A DNA stretch of 64,000 nucleotides from Deltaproteobacteria bacterium (GCA_029547185.1 JAKPPU010000014.1:1-64000), one strand, 5' to 3'. Counted from the stretch's first letter, positions 17,334 to 27,255 are shown. The notes: a model not told the origin generated them from the letters alone. Numbers and translations: made by a program.

Positions 17334-18601
17334 CAGTGTGGGGAACCGGTCAGACGGGCGTCGAGACCGCCCGTGAGATGATCAGACAGGGACACGAGGT
17401 CCGTCTCGTGGACGAGCAGACACCCGGGTCCTGCGGCGATATCCCTGCCAAGCTGCTGGAAAAGGATGACGTGGAGTGGGCGGACCTCGTGATTCCGAGC
17501 CCGGGGATACCCCGGCACCACCCCATGCTCCTCGAAGCGAAAAAGGTGCTCTCGGAAATTGAGGTCGCGGCTTCGCTCCTGACCGGGACCCTGATCGCCA
17601 TAACCGGCTCGAACGGAAAGACCACCACGACGACGCTCATCCATGAAATCCTCGAAAAGGCCGGTCTCGATGCCGGTATCGGGGGGAACATCTCGCCGCC
17701 CATGATCTCGCTGGTCGAGCGGAATCCCAGGTACGTTGTGGCGGAGATAAGCTCGTTCCAGCTCGAGTGGATCGAGCGGTTCAGGCCGCATATCGGCATC
17801 TGCCTGAACGTTACACCCGATCATCTCGACAGGTACCGGAGCATGGAGGAGTACGTCACCTACAAGAGGATCCTCTTCAAGAACCAGAACGAGTCCGATT
17901 TCGCCCTCGTCAACGATACCGATCCGTATCTCAAAGATCTCGAGGGCTCGGCCAAAAGAGTCGGCTTCTCCTTTGCACGTCCCGGAACGCCTGACGGCGC
18001 ATTCATCGAGGGATCGAGGGTGTATTTCCAGGGAAGCATCGAAGGCGAAGGACCGAGGCTCCCTGAAGGGAGCCACATCAGCAACGGGCTCAAGGAGGAC
18101 ATGCTCGCCTCGGCCCTGACGGCACGGCTCCTGGGCGTGGATGCACACATAGCCGAAGAGGTGTTCGCCTCCTTCAAGGGGATCCGCCACCGCTTCGAAT
18201 TCGTGGCGACCGTCGAGGGAATAACCTTCATCGACGATTCGAAGGCCACCAACGTGGGAGCTCTCGATACGGCGCTCTCCGGAATGAACGGGCCGGTGAT
18301 TCTCATCCTCGGAGGAAAGGACAAGGGAGGTGAGTTCTCCTGCATCGTAGAGCGTCACAAGAGCAAGATACGGAAGGTCTTCGTCATCGGCGAGGCAACG
18401 GCGAGGATCATGGGCGAGATATCGGGCATCGTCGATTCTCAGAAAGCCGAGGATATGCAGCAGGCGGTATCGTCGGCCTTCGAGAGCGCGCGGCAGGGGG
18501 ATGTCGTTCTCCTGAGCCCGGGATGCGCGAGTTTCGACATGTTCAAGAGCTATGCTCACAGGGGAGAAGTGTTCAAGGAATGCGTACACGCGATCAAATA
18601 G
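17324..18601 (+). CDS. murD: UDP-MurNAc-L-alanine:D-glutamate ligase MurD
   Basis: A 425-residue Mur ligase. The N-terminal Rossmann-like domain begins IAVWGTGQTGVE; the ATP-binding loop is AITGSNGKTTTTTLI, and the conserved ISSFQLEWI, LNVTPDHLDRY, FIDDSKATN and ILGGKDKGG blocks follow. The likely initiator is TTG at 17324, inside the end of the 48-codon ORF. Length is slightly below the E. coli enzyme (438). Confidence 0.95.
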   Translation: MRIAVWGTGQTGVETAREMIRQGHEVRLVDEQTPGSCGDIPAKLLEKDDVEWADLVIPSPGIPRHHPMLLEAKKVLSEIEVAASLLTGTLIAITGSNGKTTTTTLIHEILEKAGLDAGIGGNISPPMISLVERNPRYVVAEISSFQLEWIERFRPHIGICLNVTPDHLDRYRSMEEYVTYKRILFKNQNESDFALVNDTDPYLKDLEGSAKRVGFSFARPGTPDGAFIEGSRVYFQGSIEGEGPRLPEGSHISNGLKEDMLASALTARLLGVDAHIAEEVFASFKGIRHRFEFVATVEGITFIDDSKATNVGALDTALSGMNGPVILILGGKDKGGEFSCIVERHKSKIRKVFVIGEATARIMGEISGIVDSQKAEDMQQAVSSAFESARQGDVVLLSPGCASFDMFKSYAHRGEVFKECVHAIK

Positions 18602-19701
18602 CCCAGGCAATCGACTTCGACATGGTCTTTCTCCTGACCACGCTCATGCTGCTGGTCATGGGGACCATCATGATCTTCTCCTCGAGCTACTTCCTCTCGA
18701 AGGAGAACTCGGGAAGCCCGCTCGCCATGACCGTAAAGCACCTCGTCCACCTCGTCATGGGTGCCGGCGTCATGATCGCAATCATCCGCACCGACTATCG
18801 CCGGTTCAACACTCAGACGTTCGCCCTTGCCCTCATCGGGATAGGGACCCTCCTGTGCGTCTTATGCTTCATTCCCGGGGTCGGGATCTCGGGAGGGCAT
18901 GCCAAGAGGTGGGTAAGGCTCATCTTCGTCACGCTTCAGGCATCTGAAGTCGCCAAGATCGCCCTGATCTTCTATCTTGCATACTACCTTTCCAAAAAAT
19001 CAAAGATGATCGACGACTTCACGTACGGCGTCATGCCCGTGCTCGCCGTGGTCTGCGTCAACGTCCTGCTCATCTTCCTCGAGCCGGATTTCGGCACGGC
19101 AGCCACCATCGGCCTGTGGTCGATCTTCATCCTGTTCATTGCAGGCATGAGATTGAAGCACCTGCTCAACCTTTCACTCGCCGGGATTCCGATCGTCATC
19201 CTTCTCATGATCTTCGAGCCCTACCGGAGGGCCAGGCTGATGGCCTTCGCCCATCCCTGGCAGGATATGCAGGGGATCAGCTACCAGATCGTGCAGTCCA
19301 TGGTGGCCTTCGCAAACGGCGGGTTCTTGGGCTCCGGCCTCGGCGAAAGCACGCAGAAGCTCTTTTTTCTGCCTGCTCCCCACACGGACTTCATATTCTC
19401 GGTTCTGGGCGAAGAGCTGGGGTTCATCGGGGTCATCTTCGTCCTCTGCCTGTTCGGCATCTGGCTGTGGAGAGGATTTACCATCGCGCTCGCCACGAAC
19501 GATTCCTTCGGGTTCTTCCTGGCCTTATCGGCTGTCTCTCTCGTTGCCCTGCAGGCCATCGTGAACATGGGCGTTGCCGTGGCGGCCTTCCCCACGACAG
19601 GCGTCACCCTGCCCTTCTTCAGCTACGGAGGCTCGAGCCTCATGACCGTCATGGTCACGTCCGGGATCGTGCTCTCGGTTTCACGGGGGGCCAGGGTATG
19701 A
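18580..19701 (+). CDS. ftsW: FtsW, septal peptidoglycan glycosyltransferase
   Basis: A 373-residue SEDS-family membrane protein with about ten membrane segments. Characteristic stretches are GHAKRWVRL, LEPDFGTAATIGLWS, HPWQDMQGISYQIVQSM, PHTDFIFSVLGEELGFIG and TGVTLPFFSYGGSS. The ATG at 18580 lies inside the murD end and has AAGGA immediately upstream; starting further upstream would add residues read from murD in another frame. It pairs with FtsI as the septal synthase. Confidence 0.94.
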   Translation: MRTRDQIAQAIDFDMVFLLTTLMLLVMGTIMIFSSSYFLSKENSGSPLAMTVKHLVHLVMGAGVMIAIIRTDYRRFNTQTFALALIGIGTLLCVLCFIPGVGISGGHAKRWVRLIFVTLQASEVAKIALIFYLAYYLSKKSKMIDDFTYGVMPVLAVVCVNVLLIFLEPDFGTAATIGLWSIFILFIAGMRLKHLLNLSLAGIPIVILLMIFEPYRRARLMAFAHPWQDMQGISYQIVQSMVAFANGGFLGSGLGESTQKLFFLPAPHTDFIFSVLGEELGFIGVIFVLCLFGIWLWRGFTIALATNDSFGFFLALSAVSLVALQAIVNMGVAVAAFPTTGVTLPFFSYGGSSLMTVMVTSGIVLSVSRGARV

Positions 19702-20756
19702 AGATCGTCATAACTGCCGGAGGCACCGGGGGGCACATCATGCCGGCCGTAGCCATTGCTGAAGGCATCAGGGACAGGAGCCCGGATACCGAGATCCTGT
19801 TCGTCGGAACGAAGAGGGGCATGGAAGAGAGGATCACCCGGCAGCACGGCCTCGAATTCGTCGGCATGGATGCGCTGGGAATCAAGGGCAAGAGCCCGAA
19901 ACAGATGTTCCGGGCAGCCTTCGTGAACATATCCGCCTTTATGCAGGCGTTGAGGCTCATGCGGTCCTTCAGGCCCGACTGGGTCATCGGAACGGGCGGG
20001 TACGTGACCGGCATGGTCGTCCTCGCGGGCAAGATCAAGGGGGCACGCTGCGCAATCCAGGAGCAGAACAGCATCGGCGGACTGACCAACCGGATCCTCT
20101 CGCGGTTCGCCCACAGGGTGTTCCTGGCATTTCCCGATACCTACGGGGTCTTTCCCAAGGCAAAGTGCGTTCTGACCGGCAACCCCGTCCGCAAGGACAT
20201 CGTGCCCGGCGAAGTCAAGGGACCCGGGGAATACCTCCTCATCCTGGGAGGATCTCTCGGGGCGAGCAGCATCAACAGGGCAGCGGTCGAGGCGGCGCAT
20301 ATCCTGAAGCGTGAAGACAAAGAGCTTCGGATCGTTCACCAGACCGGGGCGAAAGATTTGGAGAAGATCAAGGAGGCATACAGGCAGATGGGGCTGTCTG
20401 CCACGGTGTGCGATTTCATCGATGACATGGCCCCGATTTACCGGGGCGCCCGCCTCGCGGTATGCCGGTGCGGCGGCCTGACCCTGTCGGAGCTCTCGAT
20501 CATGGGCCTGCCCGCGATCATGATCCCCTTCCCTCTTGCGGCGGACGATCACCAGATGAAGAACGGCAGGTACGTGGAGGCGCACGGAGGGGGCTGGATC
20601 ATCCCGGACGACCGTCTGAATCCGGAAAGGCTCGCCCTCGAAATCAAGAAGCGGTTTTTCGATGACGGCGCGCTCGAGCTCGCATCATCGCGCATCTTCG
20701 AATTGCAGCTCGGAAAGGGCTCACAGAGAATAGCGGAGGAGATCCTAGGTGTTTAG
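19698..20756 (+). CDS. murG: MurG, lipid II-forming N-acetylglucosaminyltransferase
   Basis: A 352-residue peripheral membrane GT28 enzyme that adds GlcNAc to lipid I. It begins KIVITAGGTGGHIMPA (the first G loop); later blocks are GTGGYVTGM, IQEQNSIGGLTNR, ILGGSLGASSIN and CRCGGLTLSELSIMGLPAI. The ATG overlaps the ftsW TGA (ATGA). The stop overlaps the murC GTG start by 8 bases. Confidence 0.96.
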   Translation: MKIVITAGGTGGHIMPAVAIAEGIRDRSPDTEILFVGTKRGMEERITRQHGLEFVGMDALGIKGKSPKQMFRAAFVNISAFMQALRLMRSFRPDWVIGTGGYVTGMVVLAGKIKGARCAIQEQNSIGGLTNRILSRFAHRVFLAFPDTYGVFPKAKCVLTGNPVRKDIVPGEVKGPGEYLLILGGSLGASSINRAAVEAAHILKREDKELRIVHQTGAKDLEKIKEAYRQMGLSATVCDFIDDMAPIYRGARLAVCRCGGLTLSELSIMGLPAIMIPFPLAADDHQMKNGRYVEAHGGGWIIPDDRLNPERLALEIKKRFFDDGALELASSRIFELQLGKGSQRIAEEILGV

Positions 20757-22119
20757 AGGCATACGCAACATTCACTTCGTCGGGATCGGAGGCATCGGCA
20801 TGAGCGGCATCGCCGAGCTCCTCATCAATCTGGGTTTCAAGGTATCCGGCTCGGACGTGGCGGATTCGGACACGGTAGCCAGACTGCGCTCCCTTGGCGC
20901 ACGGATCGAGCTCGGCCACGACGCGAAGAACCTCCAGGACGCCCAGGTCGTGGTCTATTCCTCTGCGGTCAGCGTCGACAACCCCGAGTGCACCGCGGCC
21001 AAGAGCAGGAACCTCGCCGTGATCCCGCGGGCCGAGATGCTCGCGGAGATCATGAGAATGAAGCAGTCCATCTGCATTGCCGGAACCCACGGCAAAACGA
21101 CCACGACCTCCATGCTCGCGACCGTTCTGGCGGTTGCAGACCTCGATCCCACGGCGGTCATCGGCGGCAAGCTCGACATGTTCGGATCGAACGCCCGCCT
21201 CGGCGAAGGCAAGCTTCTCGTGGCAGAGGCGGACGAGAGCGACCGCTCCTTCCTCAAGCTGGCGCCCATCATCGCCGTCGTCACCAACATCGAAAGGGAG
21301 CACATGGACTGCTACCAGGACCTGAACGACATCCTCGAGGCCTTCGTCCAGTTCATGAACAAGGTCCCCTTCTTCGGGTTCAACATGGTCTGCCTCGACA
21401 ACGACTGCATCCAGCAGATCCTCCCCCGCCTCGAGAGGAAGGTCATCACCTACGGCTACCATACGCAGGCCATGTACCGGTATACGGACTCGTCCTTCGA
21501 CGGGCTGACATCGAGGTTCGTCGCCCACCGGAACGGCGGGACGCTCGGCGAGGTCACGCTCAACGTGCCGGGAAACCATAACTGCCTCAATGCCCTGGCG
21601 GTCATCGGGACGTGCATCGAGCTCGGGCTGGATTTCGAGGTGATCAGGAAGGGCCTCGCCGCGTACAAGGGAGTCCAGCGGAGGGCCCACGTCCGGGGCG
21701 AAAAGGGCGGGATCATGGTCATGGACGACTACGGCCACCATCCGACCGAGATCAAGGCGACGCTCCGTGCCATCAAGAGCGGCTTCCCGAACAGGCGGCT
21801 CATCGTGGTCTTCCAGCCTCACCGCTTTACCCGGACGCGCGACCTCTTCGACGATTTCGTGACTTCTTTCTACGATGCATCGCGCCTCATCACGACCGAG
21901 ATCTACCCGGCCTCCGAGAAGCCCATCGAAGGGGTGTCGGGCAGCAATCTGTCCGAAGGCATCAAGAAGCACGGGCACCGGGATGTCAGCCATGTCGAAG
22001 ACAAGGACCTCATCCCGGACAAGCTCATGGAAGACCTCAAAGAGGGAGACATCGTCCTCTTCCTGGGGGCGGGAGATGTCTGGAGACAGGGGCCGAAACT
22101 CCTGGAGATGATCGGATGA
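20749..22119 (+). CDS. murC: UDP-MurNAc:L-alanine ligase MurC
   Basis: A 456-residue Mur ligase starting the cytoplasmic stem-peptide pathway. The N-terminal domain begins NIHFVGIGGIGMSGIAELL, the P-loop is IAGTHGKTTTTSML, and VAEADESDRSFLKL, NIEREHMDCY and MVMDDYGHHPTEIKATL are all typical. The start is GTG at 20749 with an AGGAGA site upstream inside murG. murC and murB here are separate genes overlapping by 4 bases. Confidence 0.96.
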   Translation: MFRGIRNIHFVGIGGIGMSGIAELLINLGFKVSGSDVADSDTVARLRSLGARIELGHDAKNLQDAQVVVYSSAVSVDNPECTAAKSRNLAVIPRAEMLAEIMRMKQSICIAGTHGKTTTTSMLATVLAVADLDPTAVIGGKLDMFGSNARLGEGKLLVAEADESDRSFLKLAPIIAVVTNIEREHMDCYQDLNDILEAFVQFMNKVPFFGFNMVCLDNDCIQQILPRLERKVITYGYHTQAMYRYTDSSFDGLTSRFVAHRNGGTLGEVTLNVPGNHNCLNALAVIGTCIELGLDFEVIRKGLAAYKGVQRRAHVRGEKGGIMVMDDYGHHPTEIKATLRAIKSGFPNRRLIVVFQPHRFTRTRDLFDDFVTSFYDASRLITTEIYPASEKPIEGVSGSNLSEGIKKHGHRDVSHVEDKDLIPDKLMEDLKEGDIVLFLGAGDVWRQGPKLLEMIG

Positions 22120-22952
22120 GAGAGTACAGGACCGCATACGCCTGCGACATGACCACCATGCACTGCGGAGGCATGATCGCGAGGCTGTACGAGCCTGAGA
22201 CGAAAGAGCAGCTCGCCGAGCTGATCGGCAGCCTCGATTCCTTTATTGTGGTCGGGGGCGGCTCCAACATGATCTTCCCCGACGGCACGACCGATACCCC
22301 GGTCATCCGCCTCGGCAAGGGATTCGGCGCCATCGAGAGAGACGGAGATACAGTCATTGCAGGCGCGTCCGCCTCGACGGCGGGTGTGCTCGGCTTCTGT
22401 GCCAGAAGCGGTCTCTCGGGGCTCGAGTTTCTCTCGGGCATACCCGGGACCATCGGCGGCGCACTCTCCATGAATGCAGGCACGAAAGACGAAGGCATCA
22501 TGGACGCGCTCGAGACCGCGGAATTTATGGACAGGGAGGGAGCGCACTCGGTCGGAAAAGGTCAGCTCTCCTCCGGATACCGGAAAGGAGGATTTCCTCC
22601 GCATGCGGTCATCACCGGTGCGCGCCTGAGGGTGAGGAGGTCAACACCCGAGGAGGTCCGGTCGAAGATGGAGTCGTATCTCCTTAAACGAAAAGGCCAG
22701 CCCGGAGGATACAGCAGCGGCTCGGTGTTCAGGAATCCCCCGGACCGTTCAGCCGGCTTCCTCATCGAGCAGGCCGGCCTCAAGGGGTTCAGGATCGGCG
22801 GGGCCAAGGTATCCGAGATCCATGCGAACTTCATCATCAACGACGGCAAGGCATCCGCCGCCGATGTCAGATCCCTGGTGGGGCTCATCAAACAGCGGGT
22901 GAAGGAGCAGTTCGGGATAGAACTACAAGAGGAGGTAAGAATCGTTGATTGA
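22116..22952 (+). CDS. murB: UDP-N-acetylenolpyruvoylglucosamine reductase MurB
   Basis: A 278-residue FAD enzyme that makes UDP-MurNAc. The FAD-binding half shows VVGGGSNMIFPDG and GLSGLEFLSGIPGTIGGALSMNAG; the catalytic half shows GSVFRNP (active-site serine) and EIHANFIINDGKASAAD. The lack of the long tyrosine-loop insert and the short length indicate a type II MurB. The ATG overlaps the murC TGA. Confidence 0.94.
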   Translation: MREYRTAYACDMTTMHCGGMIARLYEPETKEQLAELIGSLDSFIVVGGGSNMIFPDGTTDTPVIRLGKGFGAIERDGDTVIAGASASTAGVLGFCARSGLSGLEFLSGIPGTIGGALSMNAGTKDEGIMDALETAEFMDREGAHSVGKGQLSSGYRKGGFPPHAVITGARLRVRRSTPEEVRSKMESYLLKRKGQPGGYSSGSVFRNPPDRSAGFLIEQAGLKGFRIGGAKVSEIHANFIINDGKASAADVRSLVGLIKQRVKEQFGIELQEEVRIVD

Positions 22953-23730
22953 TTACAAAGAAACGAAAAAGATTGCCTCCAAGAAGAGAACACTGTCAAA
23001 AATCAACCTTGCAATCCGTCTGTCCATATGGTTATGCCTGGGCATCTCCGGAACTCTTATCGTGTTGTGCGGGATTGCGTATGTTGTGAATTCGGAGCTG
23101 TTTCACGTCAAGAACATTGAAATTAAGGGGAATGTCCACGTGGATAGGAATGAAGTCCTTGCCATGCTCGATCTCGAGCAAGGGGACAATGTCTTCAACT
23201 GGGACATGGATGCCGCGCAGCAGAGGCTGCTCAAACAGCCGTGGATAAAGGACGTGAGCATCTCGCGGAGCTTCATTCCTGCAAGCGTCTCCATCAGGGT
23301 CTCAGAGCACCGGCCCACGGCCACACTCATTCTCAAAGACAAGCCCTATTACATATCCGAAGAAGGCCACGTATTCGCCTCTGCCTCGGACGACAGGTAC
23401 GGCATCATGATCCAGGCCGACGACTACGAGCCTGCGAACGGACAGGAAGATCTCAATAACGTTCTCAAATCGGCAATCCAGGCGGTCTCCGTGGTCGAGG
23501 CAAAGGGAATCAAGGTGAAGGATATCGTCATCGAGGCAGGCGGGGTGATGGATATCAGGCTCGCTTCGGGGATAACCCTGGTCATCCTCGGTGAAATGAC
23601 TCCCCGCAAGGTGGATATGGCCATGAGGACCATCAGGGAGATCAAACCTGCGATAGGAACCGTAATGGATCTGACGTGCAAAGACAAGATCGTTTTAAGA
23701 AATCGGGGGCAGTATGGCAGCCAGGGATAG
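22945..23730 (+). CDS. ftsQ: FtsQ (DivIB), division protein with POTRA domain
   Basis: A 261-residue bitopic protein: basic cytoplasmic tail, membrane anchor about residues 25-48 (LSIWLCLGISGTLIVLCGIA), a POTRA domain (VKNIEIKGNVHVDRNEVLAML through VSIRVSEHRPTA) and the FtsQ C-terminal domain. It links FtsL/FtsB to the divisome. The start is TTG at 22945 with GAGGAGG nine bases upstream. The coding sequence is visibly less GC-rich at its beginning than the mur genes. Confidence 0.9.
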   Translation: MIDYKETKKIASKKRTLSKINLAIRLSIWLCLGISGTLIVLCGIAYVVNSELFHVKNIEIKGNVHVDRNEVLAMLDLEQGDNVFNWDMDAAQQRLLKQPWIKDVSISRSFIPASVSIRVSEHRPTATLILKDKPYYISEEGHVFASASDDRYGIMIQADDYEPANGQEDLNNVLKSAIQAVSVVEAKGIKVKDIVIEAGGVMDIRLASGITLVILGEMTPRKVDMAMRTIREIKPAIGTVMDLTCKDKIVLRNRGQYGSQG

Positions 23731-24943
23731 AATTATAGTCGGGCTCGATATCGGCACCACCAAGATCTGCTGCATCATCACGGAGCAGAAGGAGAACGGC
23801 GACCTCGAGGTGATCGGGTTCGGCATCTCCGAATCAAGGGGGCTTCGCCGGGGTCTCGTGGTGAATATGGAGCATACCGTCGAAGCCATCCAGTCCGCTG
23901 TAGAGGACGCCGAGAAGATGGCGGGCATCCGCGTCGACGAGGTGTATACGGGCATTGCAGGCGGGCATATCCAGGGTATCAGCACCAGCGCGGTCATTGC
24001 CGTCAAGGGTGAGGAGATTACCCCTGCCGACAAGAAGAGGGTCGTGGATCAGGCGACCGACTTTGCGAAACCCGTGGGCGTGGAAACGATCCACGTGCTT
24101 CCCCAGGAGTTCTGCGTCGATGACATCGGCGGCATCACGGACCCTGTCGGCATGGCGGGATCGAAGCTCGAGGCGCATGTGCACATCGTCACCGGCTCGG
24201 TTTCTGCCGTGAGCAACATAACGAAATGCTCGCAGAAGGCGGGTCTCGGGCTGCAGGACATCGTGCTCCAGCAGATCGCATCGGCTGCATCCATTCTCAC
24301 CAAAGACGAGATCCAGCTCGGTGTCATCCTCATGGACATCGGAGGAGGGACGACGGACATCGCGGTGTTCAACGAGGGGGCGATCCGCCACACGGCCGTC
24401 CTCGCCCTGGGAGGCGATCACATCACCAACGACATCGCCGTAGGCCTTCGCACGCCGATCGCCGAGGCGGAGCGGCTCAAGATAAAATACGGCCACGCCA
24501 TCGCTTCCCGCGTCTCGCCGGATGAGCAGATCGAGGTCCCATCCATAGGCGGCGACACGGTGAACCGCATTCCCCGGAGGGTCCTCGCGGAAATCATCGA
24601 ATCGAGGGTCGAAGAGCTGTTCAAGCTTGCCTATACCGAGATCCGCAATACCGGTCTGGCGGAGATGATGTCGGCAGGCCTCGTGCTCACCGGGGGCGCC
24701 TCTGCCCTCGAGGGGGTTGCCGATCTCGCCGAGGGCATCATGCACATGCCCGTGCGCATCGGCTACCCGCGGGGGATCAAGGGGCTCGTCGAGCTCGTGA
24801 ACAGCCCGGCATACGCCACCTCGGTGGGACTGTGCATATACGCGTCCACGAGGCCGAATCACAACCTCAGTGCAAAAAAAGGCACTTCGTTCTATGGACG
24901 AATCTTAGATCGCATGATACGTTGGTTCAAAGAGGTCTTCTAA
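23714..24943 (+). CDS. ftsA: FtsA, actin-like membrane tether of FtsZ
   Basis: A 409-residue actin-fold ATPase. Nucleotide-binding blocks are GLDIGTTKICCII (phosphate 1), MDIGGGTTDIAVF (phosphate 2) and GLVLTGGASALEGV (adenosine). The C-terminus RILDRMIRWFKEVF is an amphipathic membrane-targeting helix. It overlaps the ftsQ end by 17 bases. Confidence 0.96.
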   Translation: MAARDRIIVGLDIGTTKICCIITEQKENGDLEVIGFGISESRGLRRGLVVNMEHTVEAIQSAVEDAEKMAGIRVDEVYTGIAGGHIQGISTSAVIAVKGEEITPADKKRVVDQATDFAKPVGVETIHVLPQEFCVDDIGGITDPVGMAGSKLEAHVHIVTGSVSAVSNITKCSQKAGLGLQDIVLQQIASAASILTKDEIQLGVILMDIGGGTTDIAVFNEGAIRHTAVLALGGDHITNDIAVGLRTPIAEAERLKIKYGHAIASRVSPDEQIEVPSIGGDTVNRIPRRVLAEIIESRVEELFKLAYTEIRNTGLAEMMSAGLVLTGGASALEGVADLAEGIMHMPVRIGYPRGIKGLVELVNSPAYATSVGLCIYASTRPNHNLSAKKGTSFYGRILDRMIRWFKEVF

Positions 24944-24959
24944 ATTAAAGGAGGAGAAG

Positions 24960-26132
24960 ATGTTCGAATTGGAGAAGGCTGAAAATTCCGGGGCAAAGAT
25001 CAAGGTCGTCGGTGTGGGAGGATGCGGCTGCAATGCAGTCAACAACATGATCAACGCCAACCTCAAAGGCGTGGAGTTCATCTCTTGCAATACCGATATC
25101 CAGACACTGAAGTCCTCCCTCTCCCCTTTAAGGGTCCAGATCGGCACCAAGCTCACCAGGGGCCTGGGTGCAGGCGGAGACCCTGAGGTCGGAAGAAGCG
25201 CGGCCCACGAGAGCGTTGACGAGATCAGGGCCTCCATAGAAGGCACGGACATGGTGTTCATCACGGCCGGAATGGGCGGCGGCACCGGGACCGGTGCATC
25301 CCCCATCGTCGCACAGGTCGCCCGGGAAATGGGCGCCCTGGCCGTGGGCGTCGTCACGAAGCCCTTCCCCTTCGAAGGCAAGCGCAAGATGAAGCAGGCC
25401 GAGATGGGCGAGAAGGAGCTCGCGGAGCACGTCGACGCCCTCATCGTCATCCCCAACAACCGTCTCTTGAGCATGGCCGGGAAAAACGTCCCTCTCCTCG
25501 ATGCCTTCAGGATGGCGGATGACATCCTCACCAATGCAGTACGGGGCATCTCCGATCTGATCAACAATACAGGCCTCGTCAACGTTGACTTCAACGACGT
25601 CAGGGCCGTCATGATAGAAAAGGGCAAGGCGCTCATGGGCATCGGCCTGGGAACAGGCGACAACAGGGCCCAGGAGGCCGCCCAGGCAGCAATCTCCTCT
25701 CCTCTCCTCGAAGATATGGATATTCACGGCGCAAAAGGGCTTCTCATCAACATCACGAGCGGTCCCAATATAACCATGGACGAGATACACGAGGCATCGA
25801 CCCTGATCCAGTCCGCTGCCCACGAAGATGCCAACATCATCTGGGGCGTGGTCATCGATGAGAACATGCGCGATACCATATCGATCACGGTCGTGGCCAC
25901 CGGATTCGCCGCCAAGCCCATCGTTCTCTCCGCAGCCCCGGAAGAGCCGGCATTCCCCTCCCAGGAAAAGCACACTGCAACCGTCATCGACTACAACAAG
26001 CCGGCCTTCATGAGGAAGAAGGAGTTCAGGGGAGAAAAAGAGGTCGTCAGGCTGGGCATGGTGGTGGATGACAGCATTCTCGACGAGGAATCTTTCAACG
26101 TACCGACCTTCCTGAGGAAGAAGGCTGACTAG
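24960..26132 (+). CDS. ftsZ: FtsZ, tubulin-like division GTPase
   Basis: A 390-residue protein that forms the Z ring. It shows VVGVGGCGCNAVNNM near the N-terminus, the tubulin signature GMGGGTGTGASP and the T7 loop VDFNDVRAVM. The C-terminal linker is short (about 60 residues) and ends in FNVPTFLRKKAD, the conserved peptide that binds FtsA. A second similar motif, DYNKPAFMRKKEF, occurs about 35 residues earlier. The binding site AAGGAGGAG precedes the start after a 16-base gap from ftsA. Confidence 0.97.
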   Translation: MFELEKAENSGAKIKVVGVGGCGCNAVNNMINANLKGVEFISCNTDIQTLKSSLSPLRVQIGTKLTRGLGAGGDPEVGRSAAHESVDEIRASIEGTDMVFITAGMGGGTGTGASPIVAQVAREMGALAVGVVTKPFPFEGKRKMKQAEMGEKELAEHVDALIVIPNNRLLSMAGKNVPLLDAFRMADDILTNAVRGISDLINNTGLVNVDFNDVRAVMIEKGKALMGIGLGTGDNRAQEAAQAAISSPLLEDMDIHGAKGLLINITSGPNITMDEIHEASTLIQSAAHEDANIIWGVVIDENMRDTISITVVATGFAAKPIVLSAAPEEPAFPSQEKHTATVIDYNKPAFMRKKEFRGEKEVVRLGMVVDDSILDEESFNVPTFLRKKAD

Positions 26133-26142
26133 AGGTTTTTAA

Positions 26143-27255
26143 ATGCGGCCTACACGGGTCGAGATCGATCTTTGCGCCATCAAGAAGAACATCAAGGCCA
26201 TCCGCTCCCTCACTGGCACGAAGATCATGATGGCCATCAAGGCCGATGCCTACGGCCATGGGGCCCAGGTCGTGGGCAGGTTCGTCCAGGAGAAAAACCT
26301 CGTCGATATGCTCGGCGTGAGCTGCATCGAGGAGGGTGTTCACCTCCGCGAGGCAGGGGTAACGCTCCCCATCCTCATTTTCGGACTGATCGGCAGCATC
26401 CGGGAAGACATCGACGCCGTTTTTTCCTATAACCTTTTCCCGAGCCTCGCCGACAACTCCCTCACGAATGCCCTGATCGACGGCGCCAGAAGATGGAACC
26501 GCCGCATCAGCGTGCACCTGAAGACCGACACCGGCATGGGCAGGCTCGGCCTCGCTCCCGAAGAGACCTTCAAGCTGTCGCAGGCGATCTCGAAAATGCC
26601 CGAGATCGAGGTCTGCGGCTTATACACCCACTTCCCCGTTTCCGACGTTTCGCACCACCCTTTCACTTCCTCCCAGATAAAGGCGTTCAGAGGGCTCATC
26701 GGACAGATGAAGGCCGCAGGCCTTTCTCCAGGCTTATGCCACTGCGCCAACTCGGGTGCCATCATTAATCACGCCGATTCGTTCATGGATATGGTGCGGC
26801 CCGGCATCCTCTGCTACGGGCTCTATCCAACGGATCAGCACCCGGAAGGCCTGACGGTCACCCCTGCCATGACCCTGAAGACTGCGGTCATGTTCGTGAA
26901 AAGGGTGAAAAAGGGAACGGGCCTTTCCTATGGTCTTACCTACCGTGCCCCGGAAGATACGTACATCGCCACTCTCCCCGTAGGCTATGCGGACGGGTTC
27001 CCGAGGATCCTCTCGAACAGGGCGCGCGTCACCATCGAAGGCAGAACCTATCCGGTCGTGGGAAGGATCTGCATGGACCAGTGTCTCGTCGATCTCGGAA
27101 ATGATCTCTACCCGGTCGGACAAGAGGTGACGGTCTTCGGGAGAGACGGGATAACGGCTGAGACCGTGGCCTCGTGGGGAGGCACCATCCCCTATGAGAT
27201 CACCTGCGATATGAGCCGAAGGGTGCCGCGCACCTATTCGAACGACAGAGAGTAA
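26143..27255 (+). CDS. alr: alanine racemase
   Basis: A 370-residue PLP enzyme converting L- to D-alanine for the stem peptide. The PLP lysine is in MMAIKADAYGHGA (K33) and the catalytic tyrosine region is GLSYGLTYRAP; KTDTGMGRLG and GRICMDQCLVDL are further family blocks. It lies 10 bases after ftsZ with GAGG upstream, so it is the distal gene of the dcw cluster, supplying D-Ala for MurF. Confidence 0.95.
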   Translation: MRPTRVEIDLCAIKKNIKAIRSLTGTKIMMAIKADAYGHGAQVVGRFVQEKNLVDMLGVSCIEEGVHLREAGVTLPILIFGLIGSIREDIDAVFSYNLFPSLADNSLTNALIDGARRWNRRISVHLKTDTGMGRLGLAPEETFKLSQAISKMPEIEVCGLYTHFPVSDVSHHPFTSSQIKAFRGLIGQMKAAGLSPGLCHCANSGAIINHADSFMDMVRPGILCYGLYPTDQHPEGLTVTPAMTLKTAVMFVKRVKKGTGLSYGLTYRAPEDTYIATLPVGYADGFPRILSNRARVTIEGRTYPVVGRICMDQCLVDLGNDLYPVGQEVTVFGRDGITAETVASWGGTIPYEITCDMSRRVPRTYSNDRE

